A stretch of 44,017 nt of DNA from Ferruginibacter sp. (GTDB lineage: Bacteria > Bacteroidota > Bacteroidia > Chitinophagales > Chitinophagaceae). The notes beneath the pieces were generated by a model. That model was not told the DNA's origin. It worked only from the letters and a program-made list of their open reading frames with translations, and did not search any database. The number at the start of each line of letters is the position of its first letter. Within the stretch, counting starts at the first letter, position 1. The stretch spans positions 1 through 44,017 of the forward strand of contig JANXVN010000315.1 of NCBI GenBank assembly GCA_025351645.1, written 5' to 3'. The position numbers and the translations under genes are program-made. Positions 27,357-34,965 of this stretch are shown in pieces.

Positions 27357-28244
27357 TTGGCAACATCGGCATCAGAGAGGAAGTCTTTTTTTAATCGCAT
27401 AGGAGGTAAAGAGCAAGGCGAAGAACCTGCAGAAATGACCTTCTTCGACCATATTGAAGAGTTGCGCTGGCATATTATCCGTAGCCTAGTAGTTTGGCTG
27501 GTAGCGGCTATACTTATATTTGTATATATAGATTGGGTGTACGATACCATTATCCTCGCCCCAACCTTCCCCACTTTTTTTACTTACGGTGCCTTGTGCA
27601 GGTTTGGTAACTGGCTTCACTTAGGCAACAGTTTTTGTATGCCCGTTATCGTTATTAATTTTCAGGTAACAGAAGTAAACGGCACTTTTACCTCCGCCAT
27701 CAACATTGCCATGATAGGCGGTGTGATTGTTGCCTTTCCCTATATTTTTTGGGAACTATGGCGTTTTATTAAGCCAGCCCTTTCTCCCAAAGAAAAAAAA
27801 TATGGCCAAAACAGCATCTTCTTTGTATCAATATGTTTTTTTACCGGTGCAGTATTTGGCTATTATTTATTGGCGCCTTTTACCTTTAACTTTTTAGCAA
27901 GCTTTACTTTAGGCAAGTCTGCTATGATACAATACCGCCCATCTATAAACGATTATGTAGATAGCCTTACTAACCTTATACTTGGCTGTGGCATTGCGTT
28001 TGAGCTGCCAGTACTGGCTTTTGTGCTCGCTAAAATTGGCATTGTAACAGGCGCCATGCTAAAAAAATACTTTAAGTTCGCCTTTGTTATCATACTGGTT
28101 GTTGCAGCGGTAATTACGCCTTCGCCAGATTGGACAAGCCAATTTTTAGTAGCCATACCATTAGTACTTTTATATTGGGTAAGCATCTTATTAGCCAGCA
28201 GTGTAGATAGAAAAAAAGCCAAAGAAGCAAAAGAATGGAGCTAG
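27357..28244 (+). CDS. tatC: Sec-independent protein translocase TatC (TTG start)
   Basis: Membrane receptor for twin-arginine signal peptides. 295 residues, six helices. The cytosolic signature is TFFDHIEELRWHIIRS (28-43) with the conserved Glu pair. The first periplasmic loop (about 60-112) is longer than in Escherichia coli and holds two cysteines (C81, C94), possibly a disulfide. No ATG lies between the upstream in-frame stop (27324) and base 27435; TTG at 27357 gives the N-terminal Ser/Lys-rich lead common in Bacteroidota TatC, while ATG at 27435 would begin just before the signature and give 269 residues. tatA/tatB are not in the window. ActB is a probable substrate. Confidence 0.93.
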   Translation: MATSASERKSFFNRIGGKEQGEEPAEMTFFDHIEELRWHIIRSLVVWLVAAILIFVYIDWVYDTIILAPTFPTFFTYGALCRFGNWLHLGNSFCMPVIVINFQVTEVNGTFTSAINIAMIGGVIVAFPYIFWELWRFIKPALSPKEKKYGQNSIFFVSICFFTGAVFGYYLLAPFTFNFLASFTLGKSAMIQYRPSINDYVDSLTNLILGCGIAFELPVLAFVLAKIGIVTGAMLKKYFKFAFVIILVVAAVITPSPDWTSQFLVAIPLVLLYWVSILLASSVDRKKAKEAKEWS

Positions 28245-28261
28245 GCTGTTGAAAGATAATT

Positions 28262-28332
28262 GATAATTTTTTAATGGATAATGGAGTAAATTTGTATAGA
28301 AGCTATTATCAATTATCCATTAAAAAATTATC
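28262..28332. repeat. Perfect 21-bp AT-rich inverted repeat between tatC and rpiB
   Basis: Arms 28262-28282 and 28312-28332 are exact complements separated by 29 bp. Each carries the sub-motif aatggataat, which occurs once more in complement at about 28345-28352. A TAnnTTTG match (TAAATTTG, 28287-28294) sits in the loop, with TTG 24 bp upstream at 28260-28262, one base beyond the usual spacing; it may be the rpiB promoter. Alternatively the repeat is the tatC terminator. Confidence 0.6.
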
Positions 28333-28374
28333 CATTAAACGGTATTATCCATTACACAATTTCAAACCAACGCT

Positions 28375-28824
28375 ATGTCAATATTTAACTTTCAATTGCC
28401 AATAGCAATCGGCTGCGACCATGCCGGCTTCGATTGCAAAGAAGACCTTATCTCTTTTATAGAAGCAGAAGGCTTATTGTTTAAAGACTTTGGCACTTTC
28501 AATAAAGAATCGGTCGATTACCCGGATTTTGCGCATCCCGTAGCAAATGCGGTTGAAAACGGCGAAGCAGCTTTTGGTATTTTATTATGTGGCAGCGCCA
28601 ATGGAGTAGCCATTACAGCCAACAAGCACCAGGGAATAAGGGCCGCCATTTGCTGGGGCGAAGAGTTGGCTCAACTTGCCCGCAAGCATAATAACGCCAA
28701 CATATTGTGCATACCCGCCCGTTTTGTAAGAGATGGCGATGCAGAAAAAATGCTTGATATTTTTATGAATACCGCTTTTGAAGCCGGTCGCCACCAGGAG
28801 CGGATTAGTAAAATGCCTTGCTAA
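28375..28824 (+). CDS. rpiB: Ribose-5-phosphate isomerase B
   Basis: Interconverts ribose 5-phosphate and ribulose 5-phosphate in the pentose phosphate pathway; RpiB/LacAB fold. 149 residues, normal length. D15-H16 (GCDHAG) binds substrate, C72 (LLCGSANG) is the expected base, and H105 (RKHNNAN) lies at the phosphate end. The loop CGSANG replaces the more common CGTGIG; a similar CGSGNG form is known to me in this phylum. The start at 28375 gives a five-residue lead before the first strand. The gene is alone in its unit. Confidence 0.94.
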   Translation: MSIFNFQLPIAIGCDHAGFDCKEDLISFIEAEGLLFKDFGTFNKESVDYPDFAHPVANAVENGEAAFGILLCGSANGVAITANKHQGIRAAICWGEELAQLARKHNNANILCIPARFVRDGDAEKMLDIFMNTAFEAGRHQERISKMPC

Positions 28825-28850
28825 TAACAAGCAATTAAAAAATATAATTG

Positions 28851-28989
28851 GGCGTGCCACCTAAGCTGCGCAAGCGATGGCCGGGCTATCCCCGTCCGAA
28901 CGGATTCATCTGGGCGGGCACTACAATCTTTTTTTGCGGGCGGCCCGACAAATAAAGGACTTTCGTTGCTATCCCTCACGTGGCGATGC
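28851..28989 (-). repeat. GC-rich composite hairpin repeat, copy A (inverted)
   Basis: A GC-rich island in the AT-rich 336-bp gap between rpiB and the M28 peptidase gene. On the minus strand it contains ttcggacggg (complement of 28891-28900), the shared core tttgtcgggccgcccg (complement of 28937-28952) and, at its end, the ggcacgcc end motif (complement of 28851-28858) also seen in copy C. It is the same family as 36899-37030 and 39981-40157. Open frames across it are shadows of the repeat. The gap from 28990 to 29122 is AT-rich and featureless. Confidence 0.85.
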
Positions 28990-29122
28990 GAATAGTTTTT
29001 GGCATCCGGCACAAAAATATATGCAAAAGTTTCAAGCACCGATATTTACAAAAAAAGAGTTTAAACAAATTAATTGTAAACAGTCAATTTAAATGATATA
29101 AAAAATCAAACAGCACACATCA

Positions 29123-29130
29123 TACATTTG
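29123..29130 (+). promoter_or_regulatory. Possible -7 element of the M28 peptidase promoter
   Basis: TACATTTG matches TAnnTTTG 30 bp before the start codon at 29161. No TTG lies 17-23 bp upstream, so only half of the consensus is present. Confidence 0.35.
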
Positions 29131-29160
29131 CCTTATTTTCAATTATAAAATTCTTTTTTC

Positions 29161-30741
29161 ATGAAAAAAATGTTTTGCCTTTTCGGCGTATTGCTTTCTT
29201 TTCAATTAATTTCTTTTGCCCAAACCGATGCTGCTGCCACTTATGGCAATACCATCACCGGCGCAGGACTAAAAAAGCACCTCACCATTATTGCCAGCAC
29301 AGAAATGGATGGCCGTGAAACCGGCACCGAAGGCCAGCGCAAAGCAGCAGCTTATATTGAAAGCCAATTTAAATTAATGGGGCTAACAACAGCCGCTTCC
29401 TTAAACGGCTACCAACAATATTACCCGCTTTATCAGGATAGCATCAGCAGCAAATTATCCGTTAACAAAATATCTGCTGTATATGGTGCAGACTACTTAA
29501 GCCCAGCAGCCCTCAACGAAAATGGCAACAACAAATCAGGCAAAATAATTTTTATTGGTTATGGTATCGATGACAAAGGTTACAGCGATTATACCAACAT
29601 CAATGTAAAAAATAAGATAGTAGTTTTCTTTTTGGGCGAGCCAAAGCTACAAGGCAATTATCTTATTTCCGGCACAAACCGTTCCAGCAAATGGAGCTAT
29701 CCCGGCTTAAGCGAAAAGCTGGCGCTGGCCCAATCTAAAGGCGCAGCCGGCGCATTTGTAATTAACCCAATGCAACAAAGCTTTAATCAAAATTCGGTAG
29801 ACAATAGCAAAAAAACCAACCTGTATTTTCCGCACGAAGGCACAGGCAAGCCCGTAAATTATGCTATATTATCTCACGCATTTGCAAAAAATATTCTGGG
29901 CAATAACTTTGATACGTTATTAAAACAAGCTAAAGCAAGCATGCCAATAAATGCATCTTGGGCTATTGAAAACAAAGTAAAAGTGCAATTTAACTACACC
30001 AAATTCCGTACTACAGTAAATGCCAGCAACATTGTAGGCATTATAGAAGGCACAGATAAAAAAGACGAGTACGTTTTTTTAACCGCCCATTACGACCATT
30101 TAGGCAACCATGGCGGTAAAATTTATTATGGTGCCGATGATGATGGGAGCGGTACCTGCGGCGTAATTACAATGGCAGAAGCATTCGCCAAAGCAAAAGC
30201 CGAAGGCCACGGGCCAAGAAGGACCGTAGTATTTATGACGGTAAGCGGCGAAGAAAAAGGTTTGTGGGGTAGCGAATATTACAGCGACCATCCTATATTT
30301 CCGTTAGATAAAACCAGTGCCGATTTAAATACCGACATGGTAGGCAGGGTAGATACAGAACGAAAATTAGGCGATACATTAAATTATGTGTACGTAATTG
30401 GGCATGATAAACTAAGCAGCGATTTGCCAATTATAAATGAAGCAGCCAACAACAAAAATACCCAACTAACGCTCGACTATAAATTTGATGACCCTAACGA
30501 CCAGGAGCGCATCTACTACCGCAGCGACCATTACAACTTCGCCCGCAAAGGCGTACCGGTATTGTTCTTTTACGATGGCATGCTAAAAGCAGATTACCAT
30601 AAACCAACCGACACAATAGACAAGATCAATTTTGAGCTATACGAAAAAAGGGTACGTATGATTTTTTACACAGCCTGGGAAATTGCCAACAGGGATGAAA
30701 TGTTGAAGAGGGATATCCTATTGCCAGAAACAGGAAAATAA
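29161..30741 (+). CDS. Secreted M28 family zinc aminopeptidase
   Basis: 526 residues with a signal peptide (MKKMFCLFGVLLSFQLISFAQ, residues 1-21, cleaved near Gln21). A PA-like insert spans about 130-270 and the M28 catalytic domain about 295-515. Zinc-site residues: H310 (AHYDHLG), the Asp cluster 326-328 (GADDDGSG), E364/E365 (SGEEKGL; the first is the catalytic base), D392 (NTDMVG) and H457 (RSDHYNF). It is likely exported to the periplasm or cell surface to trim peptides. It is convergent with the deoxyhypusine-synthase-like gene and shares a bidirectional terminator with it. Confidence 0.93.
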   Translation: MKKMFCLFGVLLSFQLISFAQTDAAATYGNTITGAGLKKHLTIIASTEMDGRETGTEGQRKAAAYIESQFKLMGLTTAASLNGYQQYYPLYQDSISSKLSVNKISAVYGADYLSPAALNENGNNKSGKIIFIGYGIDDKGYSDYTNINVKNKIVVFFLGEPKLQGNYLISGTNRSSKWSYPGLSEKLALAQSKGAAGAFVINPMQQSFNQNSVDNSKKTNLYFPHEGTGKPVNYAILSHAFAKNILGNNFDTLLKQAKASMPINASWAIENKVKVQFNYTKFRTTVNASNIVGIIEGTDKKDEYVFLTAHYDHLGNHGGKIYYGADDDGSGTCGVITMAEAFAKAKAEGHGPRRTVVFMTVSGEEKGLWGSEYYSDHPIFPLDKTSADLNTDMVGRVDTERKLGDTLNYVYVIGHDKLSSDLPIINEAANNKNTQLTLDYKFDDPNDQERIYYRSDHYNFARKGVPVLFFYDGMLKADYHKPTDTIDKINFELYEKRVRMIFYTAWEIANRDEMLKRDILLPETGK

Positions 30742-30754
30742 TAATTGGTTACAG

Positions 30755-30803
30755 TATTAAAAGTAAAAGGCACCTAAAACTTAGGTGCCTTTTACTTTTA
30801 ATA
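30755..30803. terminator. Bidirectional terminator, 23-bp perfect stem
   Basis: Arms 30755-30777 and 30781-30803 are exact complements with a 3-nt aac loop. The GC-richer tip (ggcaccta) is followed on both strands by T-rich sequence, so it can end both the M28 peptidase gene (rightward) and the deoxyhypusine-synthase-like gene (leftward). Confidence 0.9.
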
Positions 30804-30817
30804 CCAGGTGTTAATTT

Positions 30818-31792
30818 TTACCAACCCAATATCCACGCAAATATCAGTGGACAAACAATCGTAGCATCGCTTTCCACAATAAATTTTGGTGTCTTAATAT
30901 CCAGCTTGCCCCAGGTAATTTTTTCATTAGGCACTGCCCCTGAGTAAGAGCCGTAAGAAGTGGTGGAGTCGCTCACCTGGCAAAAATAACTCCAGAACGG
31001 AACGTCGTGCCACTCTAAATCCTGGTACATCATCGGCACTACGCATATAGGAAAATCACCCGCAATACCGCCACCAATCTGAAAAAAGCCAACGCCCTTT
31101 CCGCCAGAATTATGCCGGTACCAATCTGCCAGCCACACCATATATTCAATACCACTTTTCATAGTAGTAGCTTGTAATTCATTTTTGATAATGTACGATG
31201 CAAAAATATTGCCCATCGTGCTATCTTCCCATCCCGGCACAACAATCGGTATGTTTTTTTGCGCCGCGGCAAGCATCCAGCTATTTTTGGGGTCAATTTC
31301 ATAATACTGTTCCAACACGCCGCTCAGCAACATCTTATACATGTATTCATGCGGAAAATAACGTTCGCCCTTATCATCCGCATCTTTCCAAATTTTATGT
31401 ATGTGCTGCTGCAGCCTTCTAAAAGCTTCCTCTTCTGGTATGCAGGTATCCGTTACCCGGTTGTAGTGGTTTTCTAGTAAGTCCCATTCTTCCTGGGGGC
31501 TTAAATCGCGGTAATTCGGCACTCTTTTATAATGGCTATGTGCTACCAAATTCATGATGTCTTCTTCCAGGTTAGCGCCAGTGCAACTAATGATGCTTAC
31601 TTTATCCTGGCGTATCATTTCAGCCAGGCTTAATCCTAATTCTGCGGTACTCATTGCACCGGCAAGCGTTATCATCATTTTGCCATCATCTTCCAAATGT
31701 GTTACGTAGCCTTTTGCCGCATCCATTAATGCCGCTGCATTAAAATGGCGGTAGTGATGCTCTATAAAATTACTAACGGGTCCTTGTGTCAT
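30818..31792 (-). CDS. Deoxyhypusine synthase-like protein
   Basis: About 324 residues of the deoxyhypusine synthase fold (NAD-dependent transfer of the aminobutyl group of spermidine). The NAD-binding and active-site regions are visible (TLAGAMSTAELG, SCTGANLEED, QIGGGIAGDF), and the catalytic Lys is K296 in TWGKLD, followed by ESDATIVCPL. Bacteria have no eIF5A, so the acceptor is not eIF5A; bacterial members may make homospermidine or act on another acceptor. The start is set at 31790-31792 because the promoter-like TATTTTTG (minus strand, 31819-31812) lies inside the 14-residue extension that the upstream Met would give. Confidence 0.88.
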   Translation of the reverse strand: MTQGPVSNFIEHHYRHFNAAALMDAAKGYVTHLEDDGKMMITLAGAMSTAELGLSLAEMIRQDKVSIISCTGANLEEDIMNLVAHSHYKRVPNYRDLSPQEEWDLLENHYNRVTDTCIPEEEAFRRLQQHIHKIWKDADDKGERYFPHEYMYKMLLSGVLEQYYEIDPKNSWMLAAAQKNIPIVVPGWEDSTMGNIFASYIIKNELQATTMKSGIEYMVWLADWYRHNSGGKGVGFFQIGGGIAGDFPICVVPMMYQDLEWHDVPFWSYFCQVSDSTTSYGSYSGAVPNEKITWGKLDIKTPKFIVESDATIVCPLIFAWILGW

Positions 31793-31811
31793 TATATTTG
31801 TTTTATGGGTA

Positions 31812-31819
31812 CAAAAATA
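31812..31819 (-). promoter_or_regulatory. Putative -7 element of the deoxyhypusine-synthase-like gene
   Basis: TATTTTTG on the minus strand, 19 bp before the chosen start at 31792. A TTG at the usual spacing was not found, so the call rests on the -7 box and its position. Confidence 0.4.
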
Positions 31820-31906
31820 AGTTTTTTGTATCATGGTTTACATTACCATTTATGTTTATGGCGATAACTCGTCCAACAATTATCTTTACTTCTTAAAAAT
31901 AATAAT

Positions 31907-33334
31907 ATGAAACTAGGGCTGTCTATTTTATTTTCCTTTTGTTCGTTGGCTTCTTTTTCTCAACAAAAAATATTTGCAGGTATTTGGGAAGGAACTCCAA
32001 CAGGTGTGCCGTTGCGCCTGGTATTTCAATTTAGTGAAGATGACAAAGGCAAATTTATATGTAAGTGGAAAAGCCCGCAACAATCCCCCAACTTTTGGCC
32101 TACAGATAGCACTAATGTTGTAGGCGATAGCATCTTTACATCCTCGGCTCAATTCCATATTGCTTTTAAGGGTAAGCTTATAAATGATAGTACAATAACT
32201 GGTTCTTTTGTGCAAGGTGCAAGCTTTGCGCTTCAGCTAAAAAAAGTGCAAATAATTACTGAAGTAAAAAGGCCGCAAACACCCGTTGCCCCTTTCTCTT
32301 ACAATAGCCACGATACCATATATTTTAATGCCGCAAAATCTTTACAATTTGGCGCAACCCTAACGTATCCCAAAAGCCAGGCTGGCAAAACAACTTATCC
32401 GGTAGCGATATTAATAACCGGCAGCGGCCCGCAAGATAGGGATGAAACAATGTTTTTGCACAAGCCGTTCGCCGTAATAGCCGACCATCTTACTAAAAAC
32501 GGTTTTGCTGTATTAAGGGTAGATGATAGGGGCATCGGAAAATCTACCGGCGACTTCCTAACCGCCACCACTGCTGATTTTGCTGATGATGTAGAGGCTG
32601 CCATTGATTATGTAAAAACCTTGCCCCAGATAGATACCAACAAAATTGGCTTGATTGGCCATAGCGAAGGCGGCATGATAGCGCCCATGGTTGCCAGTAG
32701 GCGAAAAGACGTGCAGTTTATTGTACTGCTAGCCGGGCCTGGCGTACCTATAATAGATTTAATGAGCGAACAAGTAGAGACAGTTAGCTTATCGAATGGT
32801 AAATCTTTAAAAGCAAGCAAATTTAGCGGTGAGTTTATTGAGTTGATGATTGAAGCAGTCAACAAGAGTTTAGATAGTACCTTGTTACATGCCAACCTAT
32901 CTAATATACATAAAATGGTTGAACAATGGGCTGCGAAAACAGATAGCAGTGTGCTACAGGAATTAGACATGGTTACACTAGTAAAAAGAGAAAAAACTTT
33001 GGCCGCCGAATTGGCTGAGCTACAAGGCGCCTGGTGTAAATATTTTATACAGTTCAACCCTACGCCATACTTAAAAAAACTACACTGTAACGTGCTGGCA
33101 GTAAACGGCGAAAAAGATATTCAGGTTTTACCGGCATCTAATACAGCCGGCATACTTGCAGCGTTAAAAGAAAGTAAAGCTAAAAAATATGAAGTAAAGG
33201 TTTTGCCAGGACTTAACCATCTTTTTCAAACCTGTAAAAAATGCACGATAAGCGAATATGGAGATTTGGAAGAAACTTTTAGCCCTGCTGCGCTGGATAT
33301 TATTACAAATTGGATGAAGAAAAATGTACAATGA
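31907..33334 (+). CDS. Secreted alpha/beta hydrolase
   Basis: 475 residues with a signal peptide (LGLSILFSFCSLASFSQQ). A beta-rich N-terminal domain (about 20-120; GIWEGTPTGVPLRLVFQF) resembles the lipocalin-like lead found on many Bacteroidota hydrolases. The hydrolase domain (about 135-475) has an oxyanion region TGSGPQDRDE, DDRGIGKSTG, nucleophile S253 in GHSEGG, and a His near the end in GLNHLFQ. The domain order is that of secreted esterase-like proteins; the substrate is unknown. It is divergent from the deoxyhypusine-synthase-like gene, with about 115 bp between starts. Confidence 0.9.
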   Translation: MKLGLSILFSFCSLASFSQQKIFAGIWEGTPTGVPLRLVFQFSEDDKGKFICKWKSPQQSPNFWPTDSTNVVGDSIFTSSAQFHIAFKGKLINDSTITGSFVQGASFALQLKKVQIITEVKRPQTPVAPFSYNSHDTIYFNAAKSLQFGATLTYPKSQAGKTTYPVAILITGSGPQDRDETMFLHKPFAVIADHLTKNGFAVLRVDDRGIGKSTGDFLTATTADFADDVEAAIDYVKTLPQIDTNKIGLIGHSEGGMIAPMVASRRKDVQFIVLLAGPGVPIIDLMSEQVETVSLSNGKSLKASKFSGEFIELMIEAVNKSLDSTLLHANLSNIHKMVEQWAAKTDSSVLQELDMVTLVKREKTLAAELAELQGAWCKYFIQFNPTPYLKKLHCNVLAVNGEKDIQVLPASNTAGILAALKESKAKKYEVKVLPGLNHLFQTCKKCTISEYGDLEETFSPAALDIITNWMKKNVQ

Positions 33335-33345
33335 TTTTAGTATTA

Positions 33346-33392
33346 CCACAGATTCGTAGATTTGATACTACAGTAATCTGCGAATCTGCGGC
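33346..33392. repeat. Inverted-repeat element, copy 2 of 2
   Basis: Arms 33346-33362 (ccacagattcgtagatt) and 33376-33392 region pair at 15 of 17 positions. The right arm, with its flanks (33374-33392), is identical over 19 bp to 1876-1894. As with copy 1, it begins about 12 bp after the stop codon of a rightward gene. Confidence 0.7.
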
Positions 33393-33470
33393 AAAAAAAC
33401 AGGGGTAGCTTTAAGTCCACTAATTCATCCCTTGTAGGATATGAAATAGCTTTTCGGTAGATTATCACCC

Positions 33471-33503
33471 ATAAAAAAGCCCTTCAAAAAATTAAAGGGC
33501 TTT
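33471..33503 (-). terminator. Terminator of the PepSY-like gene
   Basis: The stem aaagccctt (33476-33484) with aagggcttt (33495-33503) closes a 10-nt loop. Read leftward, the stem is followed by a T-run (complement of the A tract 33473-33478). It starts 21 bp past the stop of the leftward gene 33524-33979 and could also end the rightward hydrolase gene. Confidence 0.85.
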
Positions 33504-33523
33504 CTTACAAATACCATATTTCC

Positions 33524-33979
33524 TTATTTTTTTATTTTAATTTTTTCTTCAACGCTTACTTCGCCATCTGGACGGAACTTTAATTTTAAAGCCTGTTTTT
33601 CGTTGCTGATGGTAACATAATAATGAGTTTCGCCCTCGTAGTTAAGCTCAGTGGCATTTGGGGGCAAAGTGTACCCAGCGTACTTTTGAGAAAGCACCAG
33701 CGATACATTTAAAGGCAATTGCGACATTTCCACATCTCTTGAAGTACATACCAATTCACCTTCTTCATTGTAAGCAGCATTTACTGTAACGCTATTGATG
33801 GTAAACCAGGCAAAGTAAAATTCGCTCTTCTTTGTCCAGCTTATGCCTGTGGCTTTTGTGAAGTCTTTTTTAAAAGCAACTTTTACTTTTTCAGTTACAG
33901 TAGGGCTATCGGTAGTAGCAAAGGCACTTGCAGAAATCAACAGTACCAAAGCGGTTAAAACGGGCATTAACTTTTTCAT
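33524..33979 (-). CDS. Periplasmic PepSY-like protein
   Basis: 151 residues. The signal peptide MKKLMPVLTALVLLISASAFA is followed by a small alpha/beta domain of the kind called PepSY-like (beta-lactamase-inhibitor-like) in Bacteroidota: FKKDFTKATGISWTKKSEFYFAWF, then a short Asn/Ala/Tyr strand and EEGELVCTSRDVEMSQLP. The function is unknown; such proteins are abundant, small and exported. It is a single-gene unit with its own terminator. Confidence 0.8.
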   Translation of the reverse strand: MKKLMPVLTALVLLISASAFATTDSPTVTEKVKVAFKKDFTKATGISWTKKSEFYFAWFTINSVTVNAAYNEEGELVCTSRDVEMSQLPLNVSLVLSQKYAGYTLPPNATELNYEGETHYYVTISNEKQALKLKFRPDGEVSVEEKIKIKK

Positions 33980-34177
33980 TTTTGTATTTTTTTAGGTTAA
34001 GGTGATGCAGCTTTTTATGGCTGTTTTTGATTGATTGATGATGTAAAACTATCAGCGGCATGATAATTTCCAAGCGTAACTTGACCAAGTACGACAAGAA
34101 TCGTATAAAACTTTACAAGCGGCAAGCGGTATAAATAATTGCTCATTTACTATTAGCTGTAATGTAGCACCAGCATG

Positions 34178-34211
34178 CATATTTATTTTTTTATTAAAAA
34201 AAATAAATATG
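34178..34211. repeat. Perfect 15-bp AT-rich palindrome between divergent genes
   Basis: Arms catatttattttttt (34178-34192) and its exact complement (34197-34211) flank atta. It sits in the 305-bp spacer between the divergent PepSY-like and ACP phosphodiesterase genes, 74 bp before the latter's start. It may be an operator or simply low-complexity sequence; the rest of the spacer shows nothing I can name. Confidence 0.5.
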
Positions 34212-34284
34212 TCAAAGAATCTGTTAAAAAGTAAAAGTGGTTAACGCCTTTTGGCAGATAGGCGCATTAGTTATCTTTACAGCT

Positions 34285-34887
34285 ATGAATCTGTTAGCCC
34301 ATGCATACCTTTCTTTTAACCAGCCCGATATTTTAGCTGGCAACATGATAAACGATTATGTGAAAGGAAAAAAAAAATTCGACTACCCGGCCGGCATCCA
34401 AAAGGGGATGGCGCTGCACAGGGCGATTGACGAATTTACAGACCATCATCCTGCAACGCAGCAAGCCAAACAATATTTTAAGGCAGATTATAGGCTATAT
34501 GCCGGAGCCTTTGTAGACGTACTTTATGATCATTTTTTAGCCAACGATAGCAACCAGTTTAAAGATGAAGCTGCTTTAAAATTATTTTGCCAATCAACTT
34601 ACAAAAGCCTGCAAATAAATGTGGGCTTACTGCCGTTAAAATTTCAACAAACATTGCCTTATATGCAATCGCAGGATTGGTTGTACAATTACCGCTTTAA
34701 AAAAGGCATCGGACGTGGCTTTGAAGGTTTGGTAAGAAGGGCTGCTTACTTGTCAGACTCCACTATTGCCTTTACAATATTTAACACGCATTATCATGCC
34801 CTTGAAATTTGTTACGATTCTTTTTTTTCGGAGTTAAAGCAATTTTCGCTTGAATCATTAAACAGGCTGAATAATGAAGCGCAATAA
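34285..34887 (+). CDS. acpH: Acyl carrier protein phosphodiesterase-like protein
   Basis: About 200 residues of the AcpH family (HD-like fold), which removes the phosphopantetheine arm from acyl carrier protein. It starts MNLLAHAYLSF, the usual beginning of the family, at 34285; an in-frame GTG at 34237 would add 16 unrelated residues. Family marks are AGNMINDYVKG (about 23-33), the metal-binding HRAIDEFTDHHP (about 50-61) and DVLYDHFLA (about 85-93). Enzymatic activity of Bacteroidota members is not known to me to be shown. A sequence TATCTTTA lies 12 bp before the start, a possible weak -7 box. Confidence 0.88.
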   Translation: MNLLAHAYLSFNQPDILAGNMINDYVKGKKKFDYPAGIQKGMALHRAIDEFTDHHPATQQAKQYFKADYRLYAGAFVDVLYDHFLANDSNQFKDEAALKLFCQSTYKSLQINVGLLPLKFQQTLPYMQSQDWLYNYRFKKGIGRGFEGLVRRAAYLSDSTIAFTIFNTHYHALEICYDSFFSELKQFSLESLNRLNNEAQ

Positions 34888-34965
34888 TGTAAAACTTCAC
34901 CAAGCACTTAAAAATCTTTATTAATTTACCTGCTGCTTGCCGGTATTTTTTTGGATATTTACAGT

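Noticed and set aside
28821..29092. Open frames on both strands between rpiB and the M28 peptidase gene
   Set aside because: They are translations of the GC-rich repeat; similar peptides come from the other copies.
34237..34284. GTG-start extension of the ACP phosphodiesterase gene
   Set aside because: The family begins at MNLLAHAY; the extra residues are unrelated and read through a promoter-like region.
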